From: Verrucomicrobiales bacterium
GTDB taxonomy: Bacteria > Verrucomicrobiota > Verrucomicrobiia > Methylacidiphilales > JAAUTS01
DNA: 64,000 nt
Reading direction: 5' to 3'
Assembly: GCA_031256975.1 (NCBI GenBank)
Contig: JAIRPN010000002.1
Span: 1 to 64,000 of the forward strand
Below are positions 47,246 through 56,294 of this stretch, piece by piece; the stretch's first letter is position 1, and the number at the start of each line of letters is the position of its first letter. The translations under genes were made by a program, and so were the position numbers. Below the pieces are notes generated by a model that made no database searches, had not been told where the DNA came from, and worked only from the letters and a program-made list of their open reading frames with translations.

Positions 47246-50173
47246 ATGAATACGGATATCTATTCCCCTCTCCAATCCTCGTTGAAGGGAGAATTTCATG
47301 ACGATGATTTCCACAAAATCCTGTACGCCACCGATGCCTCGATGTATCGCGAAATTCCCGAGGGTGTCATCATTGCCCATCACAAGGACGATCTGATCAA
47401 GGCGGTCAACTTTGCCCGGCAAAATAAATTGTCCATCATTCCGCGCGCTGCCGGCACCTCGCTGGCCGGACAAGTGGTTGGCAAAGGCATCGTGGTGGAA
47501 ATTTCCAAGTACTTTAACAAAGTCCTGGAAATCAATGAACAGGAACACTGGGTACGGGTGGAACCCGGTATCATTCGCAACGATCTCAATCTGCAGTTAA
47601 AACCCCACGGGTTACTGTTCGGCCCGGAAACCTCCACGGCCAATCGTGCCCTGATCGGCGGCATGATCGGCAACAATTCCTGCGGCCTTCACTCCATTGT
47701 CTGGGGCTGTGTCCGCGATCATTTGATCTCCTGCAAAGCCATTCTGGCCGATGGCAATGAAGTTGAATTCAAAGAACTCACTCCGGAAGAATTTAAACAA
47801 AAACTGACACTCAAGACCTTGGAAGGCCGGATTTATCAGAAAATCCATCAGGAATTGTCCAGGCAGGAAGTTACAGTTGAAATTCGAACCCAATTCCCCC
47901 GCCCCAACATTTCCCGGCGCAACAACGGCTATGCCATTGACCTGCTGCTCCGTTCCAATATCTTCACTCTCGGCGGTCCCAATTTCAACATGTGCCAGTT
48001 GATCGCCGGTTCGGAGGGAACCCTTTGCCTGATTACCGAGGCCAAACTGAATTTGGTTCCCCTGCCGGGTCAATTTGTCGGTTGCGTCGCCATGCACTTC
48101 AACGACACGGTTGAAGCCCTCAAGGCCAACGTCATTGCCGTCAACTATAAGCCGAACGCTTCCGAGTTGATCGACAATTACACCGTTACCTTGGGCAGGA
48201 TGAACACCACGGCCACGCAAAACAGCCAATGGATCATCGGTGAACCCAAGGCCATCATCGTGGTGGAATTTTCCCGTGACACCCGGGAGGAAATTGATGA
48301 TCTGGCCAACCGTCTCATCGCCGAAATCAGGCAGGCAGGCTATGGCTACGCTTATCCTGTTTACCACAATGAACAAACCCAACCCATCTGGGCCTTGCGT
48401 AATGCCGTGCTCGGCTTGATGTATTCCAAGCCTTCTGACACCAAACCCATCAACCTGGTGGAAGACTGCGCCGTTGAAGTCACCGATCTGCCTGAATTCT
48501 TCGCCCAACATTCCAAGTTGATCCAAGTTAAAGGCGTGGAAGTCACCACCTCGGCCCACGCCGGAACCGGGGAATTGCATACCCTGCCCTTCGTCAACCT
48601 GAAGAGCAAGGAGGGCGTGCACATCATCCGCGAAATCCTGGAAGAAACCGTCACCTTGGTCAAAAAATATGGTGGCTCGCTGTCCGGTGAACACGGCGAC
48701 GGGCGCCTGCGCGCTGAATTCACCCGCAAAATGATCGGCGAGAAAAATTACGAGTTATGCCAGCAGATCAAATACACTTGGGACGAGCAAAATATCTTTA
48801 ACCCCAATAAAATCGTCGATGCCCCGCCCATGGACGTCAGCCTGCGCTATTCGCCCGGACAGAAAATTCCCAAGATCAAAACCTATTTTAACTGGCAAAA
48901 CCAGAGCGACATCGTCCGCGCCACCGAATTATGCAACGGCACGGGTGAATGTAAAAAATCCGGACTCACCGGCGGCATCATGTGCCCCAGCTACATGGCC
49001 ACGCTGGATGAACGCCATTCCACCCGGGGCCGCGCCAACATCATGCGCGAATTCCTCACCAACTCGACCAAACAAAATCGCTTCGACCATGATGAAATCA
49101 AGCGTGTCATGGATCTTTGCCTGAGTTGCAAGGCCTGTAAAAGTGAGTGTCCGTCCAGCGTGGATGTCGCCAAGCTCAAGGCCGAATTCCTGCAGAATTA
49201 TTACGACCTGCACGGAACACCGTTCCGCTCGAAGCTGATTGCCAATTTCTCCCGCAACATGCGCCTGTCCTCACTGGCGCCCTGGGCCTACAACTTCTTT
49301 GCCAGCAATTTTCTCACCGCCTCAGTGATTAAGAAAATATCCGGGTTCGCCCAGGATCGCTCCATCCCTTTGCTGTATCACACCCCCTTGTTCAAATGGT
49401 ATCGTCGTCATTACCCGCAATTGAAACAGCAGCACCAGACCAGTCGCAGCGTGTACTTGTTCTGCGATGAATTTTCCAATTATAACGACGGCGAAATCGG
49501 CATTGCAACCATCCAGCTGTTGTTCCGTCTGGGCTACGATGTGAAAATGGTGAAAAGCGCCGAAAGCGGCAGAACCCACCTGTCCAAGGGCTTTGTCAAA
49601 AACGCCAAACAACTGGCCATCAAAAATGTCCGTCAATTCGCCCCGCTGATCAGCAAGGAAGTCCCCTTGATTGGCATAGAACCCTCCGCCATCTCCTGCT
49701 TCAAGGATGATTACCTCAGTCTGGTTCCGCAGGAACAACTGGATGAGGCAAAAAAACTGGCGGTTCATTCCTTCATGTTTGAAGAATTCATCTGCCGCGA
49801 AATCGATGCTGGCAACATCAAAGCGGAACAGTTCACCGCGTCAAAAAGGGAAGTCAAAGTACACGTCCACTGCCACCAAAAATCGGTATCCAATCCGGCG
49901 CTGGTCATTCGCGCCCTGTCCCTGCCGAAAAATTACATCGTCACCAATATACCCACCTCTTGTTGCGGCATGGCCGGGGCCTTCGGCTATGAAAAGGAAC
50001 ATTACGATGTTTCCATGCAGATCGGTAATATGGTGCTGTTTCCCACGGTCAAAAGCAGTTCGATACAGACGATTATTGCCGCTTCCGGCACTTCTTGCCG
50101 GCATCAGATCAAGGATGGCACCAATCGCAACGCCGTGCACTCGGCCGAGATTCTGCTTCAGGCCTTGGCTTGA
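47246..50173 (+). CDS. FAD-linked oxidase fused to Fe-S and CCG domains (Dld/GlpC-like)
   Basis: A 975-residue fusion of a flavin oxidase with an electron-transfer module. Residues 30-220 are the FAD_binding_4 domain (LSIIPRAAGTSLAGQVVGKGIVVEIS; MIGNNSCGLHS), and residues 240-500 the FAD-oxidase C-terminal domain ending GSLSGEHGDGRLRAEF. Two cysteine clusters for [4Fe-4S] follow: CNGTGECKKS...MCP and CLSCKACKSECP. CCG-type cysteines occur near the end (HCHQKS; TSCCGMAGAFG). Similar proteins oxidise D-2-hydroxyacids such as D-lactate or 2-hydroxyglutarate; the substrate is not certain. It may act with the aldehyde dehydrogenase upstream. Confidence 0.88.
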   Translation: MNTDIYSPLQSSLKGEFHDDDFHKILYATDASMYREIPEGVIIAHHKDDLIKAVNFARQNKLSIIPRAAGTSLAGQVVGKGIVVEISKYFNKVLEINEQEHWVRVEPGIIRNDLNLQLKPHGLLFGPETSTANRALIGGMIGNNSCGLHSIVWGCVRDHLISCKAILADGNEVEFKELTPEEFKQKLTLKTLEGRIYQKIHQELSRQEVTVEIRTQFPRPNISRRNNGYAIDLLLRSNIFTLGGPNFNMCQLIAGSEGTLCLITEAKLNLVPLPGQFVGCVAMHFNDTVEALKANVIAVNYKPNASELIDNYTVTLGRMNTTATQNSQWIIGEPKAIIVVEFSRDTREEIDDLANRLIAEIRQAGYGYAYPVYHNEQTQPIWALRNAVLGLMYSKPSDTKPINLVEDCAVEVTDLPEFFAQHSKLIQVKGVEVTTSAHAGTGELHTLPFVNLKSKEGVHIIREILEETVTLVKKYGGSLSGEHGDGRLRAEFTRKMIGEKNYELCQQIKYTWDEQNIFNPNKIVDAPPMDVSLRYSPGQKIPKIKTYFNWQNQSDIVRATELCNGTGECKKSGLTGGIMCPSYMATLDERHSTRGRANIMREFLTNSTKQNRFDHDEIKRVMDLCLSCKACKSECPSSVDVAKLKAEFLQNYYDLHGTPFRSKLIANFSRNMRLSSLAPWAYNFFASNFLTASVIKKISGFAQDRSIPLLYHTPLFKWYRRHYPQLKQQHQTSRSVYLFCDEFSNYNDGEIGIATIQLLFRLGYDVKMVKSAESGRTHLSKGFVKNAKQLAIKNVRQFAPLISKEVPLIGIEPSAISCFKDDYLSLVPQEQLDEAKKLAVHSFMFEEFICREIDAGNIKAEQFTASKREVKVHVHCHQKSVSNPALVIRALSLPKNYIVTNIPTSCCGMAGAFGYEKEHYDVSMQIGNMVLFPTVKSSSIQTIIAASGTSCRHQIKDGTNRNAVHSAEILLQALA

Positions 50174-50248
50174 TTTTTCGTTAAAACGTAACAATTTACC
50201 TGTCTTTTGCGCTTTAATTTTTACTCATTTGGCTGTTAAATCTCCGCC

Positions 50249-51313
50249 ATGCGTGTTCTCGTTACCGGCATGATCGCAGGAATGGATGACGCCGGGTATA
50301 TCGACAAAGTCGTCCAGCTCGGCGCCAAAAACCAGCGTGATATCAAAGTATTCAACGCCATCAACGAATTCACCAAGCACGGCAAAAAATCTCTCGAACG
50401 CCTGCTCGGTACCACCGATTATGTGTTCGAACTCACCCGCGAACGCGAATATGAACGCATCGGTTACGAAATCCAGAAAAACGGCTACCAGGATGTCATC
50501 ATCCGCGCCCCGGCCACCGTCGAGTGGAACCGCATCAACCGCAAATTCAAGGACCAGCGTTACATCCGCGATTTCATCAAGCCGGACATGATCGTCACGC
50601 TGATCGATGCCGAATGGCTGATCCAGCAAAAGATTGATGCCCCGATCACGGCCGATCCTTTTTTAAAGGCACTCAAGGACCGTAATCACACCCTGTACGA
50701 AATTCTCTCGTGGATGAATGAGGAAGTCAGTCTGTCGGAAGATTGGGCCAAGTACATGAACATCCCGCATTACGTCATCGCCGTTGGCGAACCGCCGGAA
50801 TGTTTGTACAAATTCGTCACCACACCAAACCCCTGGGTGGTGTACGCCAGTTACTCGATGACCTACGCCACGCCGGAAATGCGCAAGGAAGTAAACCGGG
50901 TGATCCATCGTCTGCGTGATTACGCCATCGTCATCGACCCGCAAACGGTCGAAATCGGTGCCACTTACGCCAAGGAAAGCACCGCCAATAAGGAAGCGAT
51001 TTACGCCTACACCGTGCATCGCGACTTGCACTGGTACGTCGGCAAGGTACACGCCGTGGTTGCCATCCATCCCTATCCCGAGCGTCCGCCGCTTTCCGCC
51101 GGCATGATGGACGAACTCGGTCATGCCCGTGACTATATGAAGGCGCGTTACATGATTTTCCCGAAAGGGTTCTCACCTTTCACCACCGACAGTTACATCG
51201 AAAAAGGCCATCTGTTCGAAACTGCTGACGAATTTTTCAAATACCTCGAAACCGTCGAAAAACGACCGAAATTTGTTGGCGACTACCAATTGCAGGCTAA
51301 CCTTAAGCTGTAA
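50249..51313 (+). CDS. Conserved-looking cytoplasmic protein of unknown function
   Basis: A 354-residue soluble protein. It opens MRVLVTGMIAGMDDAGYIDKV, like the first strand of a Rossmann or P-loop fold, but a GKS/T Walker A is missing. The middle contains PDMIVTLIDAEWLIQQKI, and the end is Phe/Lys-rich. Deviant nucleotide kinases and archaeal ATPase-like proteins have similar beginnings, but I do not recognise the family. It ends 2 bases before deoC and probably shares its transcript, hinting at nucleoside or sugar-phosphate metabolism; this is inference. Confidence 0.7.
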   Translation: MRVLVTGMIAGMDDAGYIDKVVQLGAKNQRDIKVFNAINEFTKHGKKSLERLLGTTDYVFELTREREYERIGYEIQKNGYQDVIIRAPATVEWNRINRKFKDQRYIRDFIKPDMIVTLIDAEWLIQQKIDAPITADPFLKALKDRNHTLYEILSWMNEEVSLSEDWAKYMNIPHYVIAVGEPPECLYKFVTTPNPWVVYASYSMTYATPEMRKEVNRVIHRLRDYAIVIDPQTVEIGATYAKESTANKEAIYAYTVHRDLHWYVGKVHAVVAIHPYPERPPLSAGMMDELGHARDYMKARYMIFPKGFSPFTTDSYIEKGHLFETADEFFKYLETVEKRPKFVGDYQLQANLKL

Positions 51314-51315
51314 TT

Positions 51316-51963
51316 ATGAACATCGCCCAATTGATCGACCACACCCTGCTCAAACCCGACGCCCGCCTCGAAGATATCAAGCAACTTTGCCGCGAGGCCA
51401 CCGAACACAATTTTTATTCTGTTTGCATCAATCCTTACTGGATCAACACCGCAAAATCACTGCTGAAGGGCAGCGAAGTCAAAATCTGCACCGTTTGCGA
51501 TTTCCCGCTCGGCGCCAGCCTGCCGCAAAACAATGCCTTTGCCGTCGCCAAGGCCATCGCCGCCGGAGCACATGAAATCGATATGGTCATGAATATCGGC
51601 GCCGCCTTGGACGGACACTGGAACTTTGTCGAACACGAGATTCATGAAGTCGTCTCCATTGCCAACGGTCGTCCGGTCAAGGTGATCCTGGAAACCTGCC
51701 TGCTGAACGATGACCAGATTCGTGAGGCCTGCAAAACCAGCGTTCGCGCCGGGGCGGCCTTTGTCAAAACCTCCACTGGTTTCAGCAAGGCCGGAGCCAC
51801 TGTTGAAGCAGTCAAGTTGATGCGCGAAACTGTCGGCCCCAACATTGGCGTCAAGGCCTCCGGCGGAGTCCGCGCCGCCGCTGATGCCAAGGCGATGATC
51901 GACGCCGGAGCAAACCGTATCGGCAGCTCCGCCGGCGTGACTATTGTAAAAGAATGGCGCTAA
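51316..51963 (+). CDS. deoC: Deoxyribose-phosphate aldolase
   Basis: A 215-residue class I aldolase that splits deoxyribose-5-phosphate into acetaldehyde and glyceraldehyde-3-phosphate. VCINPYWI and VCDFPLGASLPQNNAF are conserved, MVMNIGAALDG follows, and AAFVKTSTGFS contains the Schiff-base Lys, with VKASGGVR the second Lys block. The acetaldehyde could feed the ALDH upstream, but that is inference. Its stop TAA belongs to a motif copy that forms an inverted pair. Confidence 0.95.
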   Translation: MNIAQLIDHTLLKPDARLEDIKQLCREATEHNFYSVCINPYWINTAKSLLKGSEVKICTVCDFPLGASLPQNNAFAVAKAIAAGAHEIDMVMNIGAALDGHWNFVEHEIHEVVSIANGRPVKVILETCLLNDDQIREACKTSVRAGAAFVKTSTGFSKAGATVEAVKLMRETVGPNIGVKASGGVRAAADAKAMIDAGANRIGSSAGVTIVKEWR

Positions 51964-51978
51964 CCCTCACCGTTAGCG
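51958..51978 (+). terminator. Inverted motif pair at the deoC stop codon
   Basis: CGCTAAC (51958-51964, containing the deoC stop) pairs with GTTAGCG (51972-51978) across a 7-base loop. It forms a small hairpin exactly at the gene end, though without a T-run. The second arm, in CTCACCGTTAGCGTC, is an almost perfect copy of the dispersed motif. Confidence 0.6.
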
Positions 51979-52009
51979 TCTTCCGCCTTTTCGTCTATAT
52001 TGCCTTCCT

Positions 52010-53200
52010 GTGAATGACCGGACTGCTGTTTCCCATCCGCTAACCGCGGGACTCATCCGTTTGCTTGCCATAAGCGCCGGATTGACTGTTGCCAACATTT
52101 ATTACAACCAGTCGTTGCTGCACCTGATCTCGCAACACTTCGGCGTTAGCGAATCAGCGGTCAGCACCATGGCCTTCACCACGCAGTTGGGTTATGCCAC
52201 GGGATTGCTGCTGCTGGTGCCACTTGGCGACATCCTGAACCGCAAACGCCTGATCGTCGGCACGGCGGTCGGCGCCGGACTGAGTATGCTGGTAATCGCC
52301 TGGGCTCCCAACCTGACGCTAATGGTGATCGCCAGTTATATCATGGGCACCATTTGCATCACTCCGCAAATCATCGTACCCTACGCCGTTAGCCTGGCCG
52401 AACCGGAACGCCGCGGCAAAATTGTCGGCATGGTCATGGCCGGATTGCTGGTCGGGATTTTGGCCTCCAGAAGCGCCTCCGGTTTTCTGGGGGAGTGGAT
52501 CGGCTGGCGGGAAGTTTTTGTCGTCGGCGCTACTGTCACCCTGCTGAATGCGCTGGCCTTGTATTTTTTCCTGCCTCCCCCGCCGAAACCGGAAGGCAAA
52601 TTATCCTATCACCGCCTGTTGTTCTCGCTGCTGCCTTTGCTGTGGGAGGAACCGGTTTTACGTCGTCATTCCCTGCTCGGATTCCTGAGTTTCGGCGCCT
52701 TTAGCGCCTTCTGGACTTCGTTATCTTTTTATCTCGCCAACCGTCCGGAACATTACGGCAGCCAAGTTGTTGGCCTGTTCGCCCTGATTGCCGTGGCGGG
52801 TGCTGTTGCCGCCCCGATCGCCGGACATTTTTCCGACAAGATCAATGCCAAGGTGGTCAATGGCTTGGCGCTAACCACCATGATGCTCGGCTTTGCGGCA
52901 ATGGGACTGGCGGATTATTCGTTGATCTTTTTGGGCATCGGTATTTTCCTGATGGATGCAGGAGCCCAAGCCAACCAGATTTCCAACCAAACCCGTATCT
53001 ATTCCTTGGCACCGGCCTTGCGCAGCCGCATCACTTCGGTTTACATGGTCATGTATTTCCTCGGCGGCGCAAGCGGTTCGATCATTGGCGCCCACGCTTG
53101 GGAATGGTGGCGTTGGACCGGAGTCTGTGGTACCGGCATTGTCATGTCCCTGTTAGCGTTGGCCTGCCTGTTCATCCGCAACACCCGGCATCAAGCTTAG
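52010..53200 (+). CDS. MFS transporter
   Basis: A 396-residue protein with about 12 hydrophobic helices and the layout of the major facilitator superfamily, including LLLVPLGDILNRKRLIVG in the loop between helices 2 and 3. Substrate unknown; the family includes sugar efflux and drug transporters. The start is GTG 52010. It converges with the AraC-type regulator (3 bases between stops). Five motif cores fall in or next to it. Confidence 0.88.
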   Translation: MNDRTAVSHPLTAGLIRLLAISAGLTVANIYYNQSLLHLISQHFGVSESAVSTMAFTTQLGYATGLLLLVPLGDILNRKRLIVGTAVGAGLSMLVIAWAPNLTLMVIASYIMGTICITPQIIVPYAVSLAEPERRGKIVGMVMAGLLVGILASRSASGFLGEWIGWREVFVVGATVTLLNALALYFFLPPPPKPEGKLSYHRLLFSLLPLLWEEPVLRRHSLLGFLSFGAFSAFWTSLSFYLANRPEHYGSQVVGLFALIAVAGAVAAPIAGHFSDKINAKVVNGLALTTMMLGFAAMGLADYSLIFLGIGIFLMDAGAQANQISNQTRIYSLAPALRSRITSVYMVMYFLGGASGSIIGAHAWEWWRWTGVCGTGIVMSLLALACLFIRNTRHQA

Positions 53201-53203
53201 CTA

Positions 53204-54022
53204 TTAGCGAGCCTGTTTGCGCCAACGGCTTGGCGTCATCCCGGCATGCGCACGGAACCAACGGGCAAAATAATTCTGGTCGGCAAAACCAAGCCGTTCC
53301 GCCACCTCACCAATGCTGCTGTCCTGCCGCAACAAACGCTTGGCGCGGGAAATCAATTCTTGGTTGCGTAATTGCCCAAGCGTCAAACCACATTGTTGGC
53401 GCAGCAGGCGGTTGAGATAATCCAGCTGGTAGCCCACCTTCGCCGCAATCTGCTCCAAGCGAAGTTCGCTGTTAGCGGGATCGGTAACGGCCAGTCTCAC
53501 CCGTTTTAGCAACGGGGATTCCAAATTGGTCTTTGCTACCGAGAGCAATCCCGCGCCTTTCAGGGCCACATCCAGAATCTGCAAAATCAATCCGGCCACA
53601 TTCAATTGGTTTGCCGCCGGGTCGGATTTGGCGCTAATCATCAGCTCGGAAAGTTGCTGGCGAATCAAGGCCATCTGGGTCTGGGTCAATTGGCCGGAAC
53701 TGTTCGTTCGTTCGTCCTTGGCATCAAAATTAAAGTCGATCGCCAGGCACAAAGGCCGCCGCCCCACTGTCTCGCGAAATGCATGCGCGCATCCCCGTTT
53801 CAAAAACACCACCGTGCCGGTGCGGACAAAGATCTGACGATCCTGAAAAATCTGGATGCCTCGCCCGGCGAAATACACCAGCAACTGGTCGAATTCGTGC
53901 TGATGCAGGGCGATGGCATCCAATTCCCGCAGGTGGCGGTTGAGTTGCAGATGAAAAACCTTCAACCCCGGCATATTGATATCCAGATTCTGCAAGTAGA
54001 GCGGGTTGAAGTTTTTCACCAC
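53204..54022 (-). CDS. AraC-family transcriptional regulator with cupin domain
   Basis: A 272-residue regulator. The N-terminus (about 15-120) is a cupin-like AraC ligand domain (HQHEFDQLLVYFAGRGIQIF). The C-terminus carries the double helix-turn-helix: LRLEQIAAKVGYQLDYLNRLLRQQCGLTLGQL and [38 protein letters not shown] 54022 starts the protein and GTG 54019 is possible. It is divergent from the uronide operon and probably controls it. Its stop TAA is the TTA of a motif copy (53204), read as Arg-stop. Confidence 0.92.
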   Translation of the reverse strand: MVKNFNPLYLQNLDINMPGLKVFHLQLNRHLRELDAIALHQHEFDQLLVYFAGRGIQIFQDRQIFVRTGTVVFLKRGCAHAFRETVGRRPLCLAIDFNFDAKDERTNSSGQLTQTQMALIRQQLSELMISAKSDPAANQLNVAGLILQILDVALKGAGLLSVAKTNLESPLLKRVRLAVTDPANSELRLEQIAAKVGYQLDYLNRLLRQQCGLTLGQLRNQELISRAKRLLRQDSSIGEVAERLGFADQNYFARWFRAHAGMTPSRWRKQAR

Positions 54023-54033
54023 CCGACGCTAAC

Positions 54034-54106
54034 TGTAATTATTACAAAAATAAAGTCGATTTTATGCTAATTATACTCGCCTTGTTCTAACGCTTTCATC
54101 GACTTT
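54034..54106. promoter_or_regulatory. Divergent operator region of the uronide operon
   Basis: TGTAATTATTACA (54034-54046) is a palindrome around one central base near the AraC start. AAAGTCGAT (54052-54060) and ATCGACTTT (54098-54106) form a perfect 9-bp inverted pair 37 bases apart, ending 17 bases before the SDR ATG. These are good candidates for the AraC-type regulator's sites. Confidence 0.55.
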
Positions 54107-54123
54107 TTGGTTACTGTTTACCC

Positions 54124-54915
54124 ATGGCTCAGGAAAATCCAGTCGTTCTCGTAACCGGCGCCAGTCGCGGATTGGGCCGCGGCATCGCCACCGAACTCGC
54201 CGCCAAGGGCTATTCGGTTGTCATCAACTATGCAGGCAATGCCAAAGCCGCCGATGAAACCGTGGCACTTTGCCAAAAGGCCGCCATTAGCGCCTCGCAA
54301 CAATTCACCACCGTGCAGGCCGATATCGGCAAGTCTGAAGATCGCAAACGTCTGGTCTCTGAATCCATTGAAAAGCTTGGCCGCATCGATGCTTTGGTCA
54401 ATAACGCCGGCATCGCGCCCCGCGTCCGCGCCGACATCACCGAAGCCACCGAGGAATCCTTCGATGAAGTGATCGGCACCAATCTGAAAGGTCCCTACTT
54501 CCTAACCCAGGCTGTGGTGAATTACTGGCTCAAACAAAAACCGACTTCGCTATTGGCGGGCGGTTTCAAAGTAATTTTTGTCACTTCAATGTCGGTTTAC
54601 ACCGCCTCGGTCAATCGCGGCGACTACTGCATCTCCAAGGCCGGACTCGGCATGGTCAACAAACTCTGGGCTTCGCGCCTGGCGACCGAGGGGGTACAGG
54701 TGTTTGAAATCCGCCCCGGCATCATGGAAACCGACATGACCAGCGGCGTCAAAGGCAAGTACGACGCCTTGCTCGATACCCTCGTCCCGCAAAAACGCTG
54801 GGGGCAACCGAGCGACGTCGGCCAAGCCGCCTGTGCCATTATTAGCGGCGCTTTCCCCTTCTCCACCGGCGACGTCTTCAACGTCGACGGCGGTTTCCAC
54901 CTGCAACGACTCTGA
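54124..54915 (+). CDS. Short-chain dehydrogenase/reductase (SDR)
   Basis: A 263-residue NAD(P)-dependent enzyme. VTGASRGLGRGIATELAAKG is the cofactor motif, INYAGN suggests NADP preference, LVNNAGIAPR and the catalytic YCISK (Tyr and Lys three residues apart) are intact, and PGIMETDM is the C-terminal block. It resembles 3-oxoacyl-ACP reductase in form, but its operon with GH88, a sugar isomerase and a Gfo/Idh dehydrogenase suggests a sugar or uronate keto-acid as substrate. It begins the operon and is followed by GH88 after 14 bases. Confidence 0.9.
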   Translation: MAQENPVVLVTGASRGLGRGIATELAAKGYSVVINYAGNAKAADETVALCQKAAISASQQFTTVQADIGKSEDRKRLVSESIEKLGRIDALVNNAGIAPRVRADITEATEESFDEVIGTNLKGPYFLTQAVVNYWLKQKPTSLLAGGFKVIFVTSMSVYTASVNRGDYCISKAGLGMVNKLWASRLATEGVQVFEIRPGIMETDMTSGVKGKYDALLDTLVPQKRWGQPSDVGQAACAIISGAFPFSTGDVFNVDGGFHLQRL

Positions 54916-54929
54916 CCGGAATTCCCATC

Positions 54930-56294
54930 ATGATCAAAATCGACCACAACTTAAAACCCGCCGACCTCAAGTCCGGCGTTGACCAACTGTTCAAACTTTC
55001 CGGTGAAAAAATCCTCGCCATCGAAAAACGCTGGAATCCCGCCGATGGCACTCCGGTGTTCACCGCCCACGGCAAGTACACCAGCCGCGGCTGGACCGAA
55101 TGGACCCAGGGCTTCCAGTTCGGCTCCGCCATCCTGCAATTCGACGTCACCGGCGATGAGCAATTCCTCAAGATCGGTCGCGACAAAACGCTAACCGTGA
55201 TGGCCCCTCATCTTAGCCACATTGGTGTGCACGATCACGGTTTCAACAATGTCAGCACCTATGGCAATTTGTTACGTCTACTGAACGAAGGCCGCATCGC
55301 CAACAACGAATGGGAAAAGAATTTTTACGAACTCGCGTTGAAATGCTCCGGCGCGGTACAGGCTTCCCGTTGGACCCAATTGAACGTCGAACTCGGCTAC
55401 GTCCGTTCCTTCAACGGCCCGCACTCCTTGTTCGCCGACACCATCCGTTCCATGCGCTCCCTGGCGGTGGCCTACCAGCTCGGTCACGTGCTGATGGGGG
55501 AAAAGGATGAGAAAATCTCGCTATTGAAGCGTCTGCTGCAACACGCGGAAACCACCGCCCGCTATAATGTTTACTTTGGCACCGGTCGTGATTTCTACGA
55601 TGTCCGCGGCCGCGCAGCGCACGAATCCATCTTCAACCTCACCGACGGTTCCTATCGCTGCCCGAGTTCACAGCAAGGTTACGCGCCATTCAGTACCTGG
55701 ACGCGCGGACTGGCTTGGATCGTGCTCGGTTTTGCCGAAGAACTGGAATTCCTCGCACAATTGCCGGAAAAAGAATTCTCCGCCATTGGCACCGATAAAA
55801 AAGCTATTCTGGCCCGTTTCGAGGAAACCGCCCGTGCCACTGCGGATTTCTATCTCGAATACACCCCGACCTGCGGCGTTCCTTACTGGGACACCGGCGC
55901 GCCGGAATTACACAAGCTTGGGGATTATCTCAATCGTCCTGCCGAGCCCTTCAACGATCACGAGCCTGTGGACAGTTCCGCCGCAGCGATCACCGCACAA
56001 GGCTTGCTGCGTCTGGGCAAATACCTCGGGGCCAAAGGTCAGAATTATTTCCAGGCCGGGTTGACAGTGGCCAAGACCTTATTCTCCGAAACTTATCTGT
56101 CACTGGACTCTAACCACGAAGGCTTGATTTTGCATTCCGTCTATCACCGCCCGAACGGTTGGGACGTGATTCCGCAGGGCAAAAAGGTTCCCTGCAACGA
56201 ATCCTCGATGTGGGGCGATTACCATGCGCGCGAATTAGCGCTTGTCGTGAAACGTCTCGCGAACAACGAACCCTATTACAAATTCTTTTTATGA
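54930..56294 (+). CDS. GH88-family unsaturated glucuronyl hydrolase
   Basis: A 454-residue enzyme of the (alpha/alpha)6 barrel fold. GKYTSRGWTEWTQGFQFG and VHDHGFNNVSTYGNLLRL lie in the barrel, and GTGRDFYDVRGRAAHESIFN and YAPFSTWTRGLAWIVLGFAEEL are characteristic of unsaturated glucuronyl hydrolases. These cleave the Delta-4,5-uronyl residue left by polysaccharide lyases. No signal peptide is seen, so substrates must be imported. Its stop overlaps the next start by 4 bases (ATGA). Confidence 0.88.
   Translation: MIKIDHNLKPADLKSGVDQLFKLSGEKILAIEKRWNPADGTPVFTAHGKYTSRGWTEWTQGFQFGSAILQFDVTGDEQFLKIGRDKTLTVMAPHLSHIGVHDHGFNNVSTYGNLLRLLNEGRIANNEWEKNFYELALKCSGAVQASRWTQLNVELGYVRSFNGPHSLFADTIRSMRSLAVAYQLGHVLMGEKDEKISLLKRLLQHAETTARYNVYFGTGRDFYDVRGRAAHESIFNLTDGSYRCPSSQQGYAPFSTWTRGLAWIVLGFAEELEFLAQLPEKEFSAIGTDKKAILARFEETARATADFYLEYTPTCGVPYWDTGAPELHKLGDYLNRPAEPFNDHEPVDSSAAAITAQGLLRLGKYLGAKGQNYFQAGLTVAKTLFSETYLSLDSNHEGLILHSVYHRPNGWDVIPQGKKVPCNESSMWGDYHARELALVVKRLANNEPYYKFFL

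Noticed and set aside
47612..48694. A 360-codon frame antisense to the FAD/Fe-S oxidase
   Set aside because: Low-complexity composition (Gly, Asp, Phe, Gln) and complete overlap with a conserved enzyme; taken as a shadow.
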